Positions 1 to 5,745 of a stretch of 6,175 nt of DNA are shown in pieces. The DNA is taken from positions 20,308 to 26,482 of the forward strand of contig PKYX01000275.1 in assembly GCA_003132825.1 (NCBI GenBank), in the 5' to 3' direction. The position numbers and the translations under genes were made by a program. The first letter of the stretch is position 1, and every line of letters begins with the position of its first letter. The stretch is from Acidobacteriaceae bacterium (lineage in GTDB: Bacteria; Acidobacteriota; Terriglobia; Terriglobales; Acidobacteriaceae). The notes under the pieces were generated by a model, which did no database searches, was not told the DNA's origin, and worked only from the letters and a program-made list of their open reading frames with translations.

Positions 1-50
1 GGGATTCGAACCCTCGGTACAGATGTTAGCCCGCACAACGGCTTAGCAAT
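1..50 (-). tRNA. tRNA-Ser(GCU), 3' half only (possible attachment-site remnant), cut by window edge
   Basis: Read on the minus strand, positions 49-43 form an anticodon loop TTGCTAA with anticodon GCT (47-45). A long class II variable arm follows: 36-30 pairs with 23-17 in seven pairs including G-U. The T arm comes next, with stem start GAGGG at 15-11, loop TTCGAAT at 10-4, and CCC running off the window. This fits tRNA-Ser(GCU). The 3' anticodon-stem strand (42-38, GCCGT) should pair with ACGGC, but the 5' side carries GACAA (54-50), which does not pair. The bases at 51-85 also make no clear D arm. The 3' half therefore looks genuine and the 5' half foreign, as expected of a tRNA 3' end displaced by an integrating element. 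A shifted five-pair stem (53-49 with 39-35) with a nine-base loop is possible, so an odd but whole tRNA cannot be excluded. Confidence 0.55.
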
Positions 51-200
51 TGTCTGCTCGGTTGCGCTGCCCTGCAATCCCAAGGACTCTCCATCGCCGC
101 GCGCGGAAATCCGGAAGTTGTTTGCGCCGGTCGGCCCGGTACTAGTGGACCTTCCCAGTCTTCTCTTGACAATCGCCTGAGAACAGGCGAAAAACAGGCT
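51..200. other. Gene-free stretch between the tRNA fragment and the DUF5681 remnant
   Basis: No open frame with recognisable protein content is seen here on either strand. Positions 51-85 occupy the place where the 5' half of the tRNA should be but do not fold as one. The rest holds only the candidate regulatory bases at 166-189. Confidence 0.4.
166..189 (+). promoter_or_regulatory. Candidate -35 box and perfect inverted repeat before the DUF5681 remnant
   Basis: TTGACA at 166-171 matches the sigma-70 -35 consensus. It is followed at once by CGCCTG-AGAA-CAGGCG (174-189), a perfect six-pair palindrome with a four-base loop, ending 11 bases before the ATG at 201. No convincing -10 box sits 16-18 bases downstream. 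The palindrome is followed by A, not T, on the plus strand, so it is not a plus-strand terminator. It could be an operator or a leader hairpin of the old element gene. Weak evidence. Confidence 0.25.
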
Positions 201-367
201 ATGAAAAAAGACGATCCTGCGATTGGTAAGGCGACAAGGTGGCAGAAGGGACAGACCAGCCCAAATCCAGGTGGGGGTGTCCCAGAAGAACGAAGCTTAC
301 CGATGCTTTCAGAGAGGTTCTGGCGGAGCCATTTCCGCGAGACAGGTCGGAGTTCGCCAGGAGATGA
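201..367 (+). pseudogene. DUF5681-family protein, N-terminal remnant with frame slips
   Basis: The ATG at 201 opens a frame reading GKATRWQKGQTSPNPGG, which matches the N-terminal signature of DUF5681 proteins (typically KGQSGNPGGRPK...). The frame then slips. The next piece, KNEA, is in a second frame from 286, and DAFREVLAEPFPRDRSEFA is in a third frame from 302, ending at a TGA at 365. Joined, the pieces make about 50 residues of a coherent DUF5681 start, so this is a decayed gene and not three small genes. The family's C-terminal part is missing. The sequence runs straight into aldehyde dehydrogenase coding sequence at about 351-366. DUF5681 proteins have no firmly assigned role; from memory they are often found in phage-like or mobile regions. 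Uncorrected read errors could mimic the slips but not the truncation. Confidence 0.55.
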
Positions 368-679
368 CGATCATGCGGGACGAAATCTTTGGCCCGGTGA
401 TCCCAGTGATGGAGTTTTAAAATTTTGAGCAGGGACTGCGGCTGGCCAATGATTCCCGCTTTGGACTCGCCGCGTACCTTTTCGGCAATGACATGAATCG
501 CATCACGCGCGAGGTGCGCGACCTGGAATGTGGAGAGCTCTACAGCAACCGCGAACTGGGCGAATCCATCCACGGCTTCCACAGCGGCTGGGAGGAGTGG
601 CATCGGCGGAGACGACAGCAAGCACGGTCTGGAGCACTACCTCCAGAAAAAGACGGTTTACTTGAGATTCGAGGCCTAG
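352..679 (+). pseudogene. Aldehyde dehydrogenase, C-terminal remnant
   Basis: From 352 the frame reads VRQEMTIMRDEIFGPVIPVMEF, the conserved ALDH segment around EIFGPV. An in-frame TAA follows at 418-420. The same frame continues after it with FEQGLRLANDSRFGLAAYLF and, later, FHSGW. A two-base loss (or one-base gain) near 592-595 moves the reading to a second frame, with SGIGGDDSKHGLEHYLQKKT and a natural stop TAG at 677-679. Joined, it covers about 109 residues of a protein normally near 480. The NAD-binding domain and the catalytic Cys and Glu are absent, so no activity is expected. The FHSGW...SGIGG...GLEHYLQ ending resembles lactaldehyde/glycolaldehyde dehydrogenases of the AldA type. It ends 16 bases before the kinase start, so an intact copy was probably once the first gene of this sugar-acid operon. 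Confidence 0.8.
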
Positions 680-695
680 ATTTGGAGCCCGGTGC

Positions 696-1958
696 ATGAC
701 CGTCGAGCGCTTGGCACCGATGAGCGATGCGGCCCCTGGCTTCCGTTTGGCAATGCTGGCGGACGATGTTAGCGGAGGGTGCGATGCAGGAGTGCAGTTC
801 AGCCTGCGCGGCGTGGCAACCCGAGTCTACCTAGACCTTCCCCCGGAGCCAGTTGCCTTTGCCGGGGTTTCGGTGCTGGTCAATCATAGCCGGGGTGGCA
901 CTCCCGGGGAGGCTGGCCGCAAGGTTCAAAAGGCATGCGACTGGATCGCAGCAGCGGGTGCGGAACTGTGTTACAAGAAGATTGACTCGACCCTCAAGGG
1001 CAACGTGGGGGCTGAGCTGGAGGCGATCCGAGACAAGTTTCCAGATCGTCTCATTCTGGTCAGCTCATCGTTCCCGAAGATGGGACGCATCCTGCTCGAT
1101 GGTTGGCTGAGGGTTGAGTCGGGTGAACCCGTTGATCCCATCCATGTGCCCTCGCTATTGACGGGCCACGGAGCCCGCAAGGTGACACATATCCCCCAGC
1201 CTGCGGGAACTGGCGCGGGCGGCACGCTGATGGAAAGCATTCAGGAAGCCCAGGCCGCCGGGGCTCGAATCATTGTCATCGATGCCGTTTCGGAGAGCCA
1301 CCTTCGGGCAATTGCAGAGGCTGCCGTTCAGATTATTCCGCAACCTTTGCTGGTGGGATCCGCCGGGCTGGCGGCTGCCTGGAGCGAGTTGCTGCTCAAG
1401 GCGATGAACAGCGAGGTGGACGTAGCAAAAGAACCAGCAAGTTTGTTGCCGCGGGTCTCAGCGGCTTCCGTCACCATGGGGGAGGTGGCAGGCCCGGTTG
1501 TCCTTTGCATTGGGTCGACTAACCCCGTGACGTGTCAACAGGTGCAGCGCTTGGCAGAGACCAAAAAATGCTTGACCTTTGACTTACAAAAGGACGATCC
1601 CAATCAAGCGCAGGCTGCGCTGGCAGGCGGGGGCCATCTGGTAGTTCCTCTCCCTCCGGGTTCGGTCCACATCGGAAATCTCCGCCGCTTGCTTTCCGCG
1701 GCTCTGAATACGTCTCTCGGGCGGGGACTATTCTGCTCCGGCGGAGACACCGCTCGGCTGGTGTGCGCCTCTTTGGGAGTCGAGGCGATTCAACTTGGCA
1801 GTGAAATTCTGCCGGGCTTACCTTGGGGAAGACTGGTAGGTGGCCCGGCCGATCGCTTGCCCATTTGCACGAAGGCTGGGGGATTTGGGAACCCAGAAGC
1901 TATTTGCCAGGCAGTGAATTTTCTCGCGGCCCAACCGCGATTCCAGGGGGCAAGGTGA
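696..1958 (+). CDS. Four-carbon acid sugar kinase (DUF1537 family)
   Basis: This is a 420-residue cytoplasmic kinase of the DUF1537 family, which phosphorylates four-carbon sugar acids such as D-threonate or D-erythronate (or 3-oxo-tetronate) at O4 using ATP. The N-terminal substrate domain shows LADDVSGGCDAG (21-32, family form ADDLTGA-DAG) and YKKIDSTLKGN (93-103). The C-terminal nucleotide-binding domain shows GSAGLA (221-226), CIGSTNP (271-277), SGGDTA (348-353) and TKAGGFG (392-398). The length is normal for the family. The ATG at 696 has GGAG at 684-687, eight bases upstream; an internal ATG at 720 lacks a good ribosome site. The gene's TGA overlaps the next gene's GTG as GTGA. A PdxA2-like gene in the same operon points to a D-threonate-kinase-like role, but the exact substrate cannot be read from sequence because threonate, erythronate and oxo-tetronate kinases share these motifs. 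Confidence 0.92.
   Translation: MTVERLAPMSDAAPGFRLAMLADDVSGGCDAGVQFSLRGVATRVYLDLPPEPVAFAGVSVLVNHSRGGTPGEAGRKVQKACDWIAAAGAELCYKKIDSTLKGNVGAELEAIRDKFPDRLILVSSSFPKMGRILLDGWLRVESGEPVDPIHVPSLLTGHGARKVTHIPQPAGTGAGGTLMESIQEAQAAGARIIVIDAVSESHLRAIAEAAVQIIPQPLLVGSAGLAAAWSELLLKAMNSEVDVAKEPASLLPRVSAASVTMGEVAGPVVLCIGSTNPVTCQQVQRLAETKKCLTFDLQKDDPNQAQAALAGGGHLVVPLPPGSVHIGNLRRLLSAALNTSLGRGLFCSGGDTARLVCASLGVEAIQLGSEILPGLPWGRLVGGPADRLPICTKAGGFGNPEAICQAVNFLAAQPRFQGAR
1945..1957 (+). promoter_or_regulatory. Ribosome binding site that fixes a GTG start for the RraA-like gene
   Basis: AGGGGG at 1945-1950 lies four bases before GTG at 1955-1957. That GTG overlaps the kinase stop (GTGA). An ATG in the same frame at 1823 would add 44 residues lying wholly inside the kinase gene and unlike any RraA N-terminus, so the GTG is preferred. 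Confidence 0.65.
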
Positions 1959-2701
1959 CTTCTGAAATTCTTGATGCCGCTCAGTTGGCCAAGTTGCAGA
2001 AGGTCGATTCAGCCACCATTGCCAATGTAATCGAGCTGTTTGATTTCCGCTCCTACGTGGCGGGCTACAGCAACCTCAGCCTCAAGGCCATTTATCCAAG
2101 ACTGCTCCCTGCGGTCGGCTATGCCGTGACTGCCACATTTCGGGCGGCTTACCCAGCCGAATCGGGCGATTCCTACGGGGGCATGCCGGAATTGATTGCC
2201 CAGGCGATGGCCACACCAGCCCCCAGGATCGTCGTCTTCCAGGACCTGGATGAGCCGCCCTGCGCTGCAACCTACGGTGAAATAATGGTCACGACGTTTC
2301 AGAAGTTTGGCTTCTCAGGTTTGATCACCAGCGGCGCCGCACGAGACATTGAGCAGGTAGATCGCTTGCAGTTTCCCTGCTGGGCTTCGTCGGTGATTGT
2401 GTCACACGGCTACTGCCGTTTCCCAGACGTCAATGTGGCCGTGACCGTGGGGGGCCTACAGGTGAAGCCGGGCGATCTGCTGCATGCCGACGCCAATGGG
2501 ATCGTGAATATTCCGCATCAGATTGCGGCCGCGGTGGCCGAGCTGTGCGAGCTTTACATCCAGGCCGAAGAGATCATCCTGCAGTACCTGCGAGGTTCCC
2601 AGCCGACAGTGGCGGGATATCGCGAGGCCGTGCTGAAGGCCAAACAGTGCATGGCCGAACTGAAAAAGCGCGCTCGGTTGCTACTGGAGTCAAAGCCATG
2701 A
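1955..2701 (+). CDS. RraA / HMG-CHA aldolase-like family protein
   Basis: This is a 248-residue protein of the RraA superfamily, often labelled demethylmenaquinone methyltransferase-like by mistake. Its members include HMG/CHA aldolases, oxaloacetate decarboxylases and RNase E inhibitors. The helical N-terminus reads KVDSATIANVIELF (15-29 region), the usual opening. The core has GFSGLITSGAARD (119-131), with the family's Arg-Asp pair at R130-D131 used for metal and substrate binding. The closing motif GGLQVKPGDLLHADANGIV (166-184) is followed by NIP. After about residue 188 comes a charged helical tail longer than in plain RraA. The Arg-Asp pair argues for an aldolase or decarboxylase acting on a 2-oxo acid. 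It sits between the acid-sugar kinase and the PdxA2-like dehydrogenase, overlapping both by four bases, so all three are probably translated together on one pathway. Its substrate is unknown, and it is not part of the minimal kinase–PdxA2 route. Confidence 0.85.
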   Translation: MTSEILDAAQLAKLQKVDSATIANVIELFDFRSYVAGYSNLSLKAIYPRLLPAVGYAVTATFRAAYPAESGDSYGGMPELIAQAMATPAPRIVVFQDLDEPPCAATYGEIMVTTFQKFGFSGLITSGAARDIEQVDRLQFPCWASSVIVSHGYCRFPDVNVAVTVGGLQVKPGDLLHADANGIVNIPHQIAAAVAELCELYIQAEEIILQYLRGSQPTVAGYREAVLKAKQCMAELKKRARLLLESKP

Positions 2702-3729
2702 CCCCGACTGTCCAACCCACGATCGCAATTACCATGGGCGATCCGGTTGGCATTGGTCCCGAGGTCATCGTCAAGGCTCTGGCGGATCCCAGCCTGCTGC
2801 CGATCGCCCGCTGGGTGATTGTCGGTGACGCGGACATTTGGAGACAGACCGGTGCCACTCTGGGGATCGATGTTCCTGCCGACGTAGTCCCGCAATTGCA
2901 GGATGCGAAACCACGGTCGTCGACCGTGTTCCTCGATCGGCACCAGCTCAAGGGGGTGCCTCTGCGTGCTGGGGAGTTGAGCGCGGCGTGCGGCCGGGCG
3001 GCGCTGGATTACGTTCGGACAGCCACGCTGCTTGCCCTGCATGGCGAGGCGGATGCCATGGTCACCGCCCCACTCAATAAGGAGGCGGTGGTTCTGGCCG
3101 GAGTGCACTTCACCGGCCATACGGAATACATCGCGGAGTTGTGTGGGGCAGCCGACTCGCGAATGCTCCTCGTCAATGATCGGCTGCGCGTGGTGCACGT
3201 GACCACTCACTGTTCGCTTCGCCAAGCCTGTGAGCCGAACGTGCAGCGTATTCTGCGTACCATTGAGCTGGGACACGAGAGTCTTCAGCTCCTGGGGTTC
3301 CAGTCGCCTCGCATTGCAGTCTGCGGATTGAATCCTCATGCCGGGGAGAACGGCCTCTTCGGCAACGAAGATGCAGCTTTGATTCTTCCGGCGGTTCAGG
3401 CGGCCAAGTCTGGCGGCATCGACTGCCAGGGCCCCGTTCCGGCAGACACGCTCTTCATCAAGGCGGTTCGCGGAGAATTCGACCTGGTGGTCGCCATGTA
3501 TCACGACCAGGGACACATTCCGATGAAGCTGATGGATTTCGAGAATACGGTGAACGTTTCTCTGGGCCTTCCGATTATCCGGACGTCCGTCGATCACGGC
3601 ACGGCCTTCGATATCGCAGGAAAAAATCGTGCCGATGCCAGAAACATGAAGGCCGCGCTGAAGCTGGCCGTTTCAATGGCACAGCGGAGAATCCAAGAGC
3701 ATTCTTCAAGCCGGGTGTACTTGCCTTAA
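2698..3729 (+). CDS. pdxA: 4-hydroxythreonine-4-phosphate dehydrogenase family protein, PdxA2-like
   Basis: This is a 343-residue NAD(P)-dependent, metal-dependent dehydrogenase of the PdxA family. Visible motifs are ITMGDPVGIGPE (11-22), TAPLNKEA (123-130), GHTEYIAE (140-147), TTHCSLRQA (169-177), LNPHAGENG (211-219), YHDQGH (268-273) and RTSVDHGTAFDIAG (295-308). The three metal-binding histidines are H141, H171 and H269. YHDQGHIPMKL with HGTAFDIAG resembles the catabolic PdxA2 group more than biosynthetic PdxA (YHDQGLPVLK). PdxA2 oxidises a 4-phospho-threonate-type acid, and the product loses CO2 to give dihydroxyacetone phosphate. The kinase two genes upstream would supply the phosphorylated substrate. 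The ATG at 2698 overlaps the previous stop (ATGA) and has GGAG at 2686-2689. A role in pyridoxal phosphate synthesis is possible but less likely in this context. Confidence 0.92.
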   Translation: MTPTVQPTIAITMGDPVGIGPEVIVKALADPSLLPIARWVIVGDADIWRQTGATLGIDVPADVVPQLQDAKPRSSTVFLDRHQLKGVPLRAGELSAACGRAALDYVRTATLLALHGEADAMVTAPLNKEAVVLAGVHFTGHTEYIAELCGAADSRMLLVNDRLRVVHVTTHCSLRQACEPNVQRILRTIELGHESLQLLGFQSPRIAVCGLNPHAGENGLFGNEDAALILPAVQAAKSGGIDCQGPVPADTLFIKAVRGEFDLVVAMYHDQGHIPMKLMDFENTVNVSLGLPIIRTSVDHGTAFDIAGKNRADARNMKAALKLAVSMAQRRIQEHSSSRVYLP

Positions 3730-3982
3730 AACCCTAAGGACGTGAGCAGCCGGTGCGGAGATGACTGGGAGCAGAAGCTTATTACGCTTTGCGCTGCATG
3801 CCACTCAATAGTACACGTGAGATGCCTAGCCGCCAGAAAACAGTTCAACGCCGAAAGGCTCCTTGGACAACATTGCAGTCCATCCCGAGGGAATCGTGCA
3901 GTCCAGTGCCGGGCAAGGGCAGCCAGCCTCTGAGTTTCCCCAAACCGTGGCATGCGACGACAATGAAGCGGATCCACAGCGG
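3730..3982. other. Intergenic stretch between convergent operons
   Basis: No intact gene and no strong terminator were found. The only recognisable content is an HNH-like fragment at about 3733-3840. A five-pair inverted repeat, CCTTA/TAAGG (3724-3739), spans the pdxA stop but has no T-tract. Small open frames on both strands here show no other family signature. Confidence 0.45.
3733..3840 (+). pseudogene. HNH endonuclease C-terminal remnant (tentative)
   Basis: Three bases after the pdxA TAA, in the same frame, the reading GDDWEQKLITLCAACHSIVH appears (about 3757-3816). The NLITLC-x2-CH-x3-H pattern is the usual end of the HNH nuclease fold, with two cysteines and two histidines placed as in zinc-bearing members. 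No catalytic first His or upstream half is present, because that position is occupied by the end of pdxA. A weak continuation, VHPEGIVQ, occurs in another frame near 3880 and recalls the tails of some HNH proteins. This is best read as a stranded 3' fragment of a nuclease gene, possibly from a mobile element. The match is short and could be chance. Confidence 0.4.
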
Positions 3983-4801
3983 TCACCCCTCATAGTCAAA
4001 GGTCGCTCTGATGCCGGCCACCTCGATTACGTCACCTGCTTTGAGCTCCTTTTTACCAGCGTTGATTTCTGTATCATTCACTGTGACCTTACTTTTTCTT
4101 CCCGCTCCCACGATGTAGTACCCATCCTCCCGCAGCTGAATCGAAGCGGCGATGCGCGGAGCGAACCACCTCTTCAGCCGAATGCTGGCCATCTCCGATT
4201 TTCCGATCACGCTGAGCTTGCTGGAAAGCACATAATGCCGCCGATTAGTCTTACCGTCGGTCACCGTCAGGGTGCCGATTTTTCGCCGCCCGGCAGTCTC
4301 CGTGACGGCGGATGGGTTTGCACCGATACCATGCATTTGGAGTCCCGTGGCACCCGCGGCAGAAGCTGCGGCCACTTGAGCGCGCATTTTTTCGGCGCTT
4401 CTCGTGTCCAAGACCACGGTAAGATCGAGCTGGCGCGGCCTAGCTTTGTCTACCTGCTGTTGCAAAAATACGCTGCGATCCGCAGTCTTGTGGTGTGCAG
4501 AAACATTCTCGCTGTCCTGCGCCTGAAATGCGATCGTATGCTTGCCGATCAGGGCCACATCTCCATCCTGAAGCGCCACTTTGCTGACGCGGCGATTGTT
4601 GATATACGTGCCGTTAAAACTTTCGGTATCTTCGAGAACATAGTGGTCGCCCTCCCAGTAGACCTTGGCGTGATGTCCGGATACGGCGGGATTATCAATC
4701 TGGAGGAGGTTGTCTGGCTGACGGCCAATCGTGACCACCCCGACTGAAAGGGCGATCTCTCGTATCACGCGTTGCTCAAACCTAAGATACAGCTTTGCCA
4801 T
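3983..4801 (-). CDS. FHA-domain protein with a second, degenerate FHA domain
   Basis: This is a 272-residue cytoplasmic phospho-threonine reader with no signal peptide or membrane segment. The first FHA domain (about 1-95) has all the binding residues: G26-R27, S41-G-H-H44 and N63-G-T65. A linker (about 96-175) rich in Ala, Gln and Arg contains LDLTVVLD around T128, a possible kinase target. A second FHA-like fold (about 177-270) keeps the strand pattern, but G-R is G200-K201, the S-R-x-H site is P215-R-I-A218, and N-G-T is N242-D-T244, so it probably cannot bind phosphopeptide. The start at 4801 has GGGGA at 4813-4809 and gives the usual N-terminus MAKLYLRF; an earlier in-frame ATG at 4861 would lie deep in the phosphatase gene. 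It overlaps that gene by 20 bases, which suggests coupled translation. It probably links kinase/phosphatase signalling to a partner not seen here. Confidence 0.88.
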   Translation of the reverse strand: MAKLYLRFEQRVIREIALSVGVVTIGRQPDNLLQIDNPAVSGHHAKVYWEGDHYVLEDTESFNGTYINNRRVSKVALQDGDVALIGKHTIAFQAQDSENVSAHHKTADRSVFLQQQVDKARPRQLDLTVVLDTRSAEKMRAQVAAASAAGATGLQMHGIGANPSAVTETAGRRKIGTLTVTDGKTNRRHYVLSSKLSVIGKSEMASIRLKRWFAPRIAASIQLREDGYYIVGAGRKSKVTVNDTEINAGKKELKAGDVIEVAGIRATFDYEG

Positions 4802-5618
4802 TATCAGTTCCCCAAGTCCGAAATTTGCGAAGACAAGTTTGGTACCACCGTTCCTCGACAAAGCGGATGAGCAAGCAGGTGATGTTGTCGTCGCAGTCGG
4901 CCTCTTTGGCCAATTGAATAAGATGGTTGCAGGCGTACTTTAGGTCCGCAGCTGCCGTGACCACATCCAGGATCACTTGGTCCCCCAGCACCTTTGTCAG
5001 ACCATCGCTGGCCAGCACGAAAACATCGTCCGAAGCAGCGATCATTTCATCGAGGTCCGGTTCTACGATCTCGGCGGGACCCAGCGCACGAGTGATGATG
5101 TTCTGCAGTTTCGATTCCTCGGCGTTCTCCGGAGATATCAGGCCCAGCCGCACGTGCTGCATGACCAACGAATGGTCCTGCGTCAGTTGTTGAATCGCGC
5201 CTTCACGAACGAGATAAACGCGACTGTCACCAACATGTCCAATCGAGACAAAAATGTCGTCCACAAGAACACAAGCAATCGTTGATCCCATGCCCGCCTG
5301 CTCCTGGTCACGGCAGGCTGCTGCGCGAATAGCCTTGTTGGCGAGCTGGATCGCTTCGCCTAAGTTCCTGGCGCGCTTTGAAACGTTCTCTGGCGGCTTG
5401 GTTAGAGGAGGGGCCGAGGCTTTTTGGGGCCCTTCATGGAAATAGCCCAGCAGGGTCTCCACCGCGATCTTGCTAGCGACCTCGCCCGCAGAGTGTCCGC
5501 CCATGCCGTCGCACACGACAAAAATCCCCCGGCGTGTGTCATAACCGAAATTGTCTTCATTGCCTTCTCGAACGCAGCCCACATCCGTTTTAGCAGCGAC
5601 TTGAATGGCAAATGACAT
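4782..5618 (-). CDS. PP2C-type (PPM family) Ser/Thr protein phosphatase
   Basis: This is a 278-residue soluble Mg/Mn-dependent phosphatase that removes phosphate from Ser/Thr residues, opposing Hanks-type kinases. All family motifs are in order: VREGNEDNFG (16-25), VVCDGMGGHSAGEVA (35-48), GMGSTI (109-114), GHVGDSRVYLV (127-137), LTQDHS (145-150), ITRALG (175-180), LASDGLTK (202-209) and DCDDNIT (241-247). Likely metal ligands are D22, D37, D205 and D244. There is no transmembrane segment, unlike PstP, so it resembles the small Stp/PrpC type. A Lys/Pro-rich insert (about 65-82) interrupts the fold. The ATG at 5618 has GGAG at 5628-5625, six bases upstream. The 3' end overlaps the FHA gene, so the two form one unit. 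A matching kinase is not in the window but may lie upstream at higher coordinates. Confidence 0.95.
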   Translation of the reverse strand: MSFAIQVAAKTDVGCVREGNEDNFGYDTRRGIFVVCDGMGGHSAGEVASKIAVETLLGYFHEGPQKASAPPLTKPPENVSKRARNLGEAIQLANKAIRAAACRDQEQAGMGSTIACVLVDDIFVSIGHVGDSRVYLVREGAIQQLTQDHSLVMQHVRLGLISPENAEESKLQNIITRALGPAEIVEPDLDEMIAASDDVFVLASDGLTKVLGDQVILDVVTAAADLKYACNHLIQLAKEADCDDNITCLLIRFVEERWYQTCLRKFRTWGTDNGKAVS

Positions 5619-5745
5619 AACGGTCTCCGGAATATCTGCTCAAAAGCCTTCGCCAAACCCGCAGGCACGCGGTCTCTTACTTTTCAGACGCTCTTTTCAG
5701 GTCCGCTTCACCATCCGGTCTCGATTCCGTATCGGTGGCTGACAG
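5619..5745. other. Spacer upstream of the phosphatase gene
   Basis: This 127-base gap lies between the stop of the upstream partial gene and the phosphatase ATG. On the minus strand it carries the direct repeat CTGAAAAG twice (5700-5693 and 5687-5680) and the phosphatase ribosome site GGAG (5628-5625). No clear -35/-10 pair or terminator is seen. Either read-through from the upstream gene or a local promoter could drive the pair. Confidence 0.35.

Noticed and set aside
174..194. Palindrome CGCCTG/CAGGCG as a transcription terminator
   Set aside because: It is followed by A's on the plus strand, and on the minus strand the T's precede the hairpin, so neither direction fits intrinsic termination.
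199..621. Minus-strand open frame of 140 codons opposite the ALDH/DUF5681 remnants
   Set aside because: No recognisable motif. The plus strand has matching protein families over the same bases.
1823..1954. Longer N-terminus for the RraA-like gene from the ATG at 1823
   Set aside because: It lies wholly inside the kinase gene in another frame, has no family likeness and no ribosome site. The GTG at 1955 has AGGGGG and a normal RraA N-terminus.
2554..3597. Long minus-strand open frame (347 codons) opposite pdxA
   Set aside because: It is antisense to a clearly conserved gene and its translation is Arg/His-rich with no motif; it is a codon-bias shadow of pdxA.
3724..3739. CCTTA/TAAGG inverted repeat as a pdxA terminator
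   Set aside because: Only five mostly A-T pairs, overlapping the stop codon, with no T-tract on either strand.
3863..4747. Plus-strand open frame of 294 codons opposite the FHA gene
   Set aside because: The minus strand carries clear FHA motifs. The plus-strand translation has no family signature apart from a weak VHPEGIVQ stretch noted with the HNH remnant.
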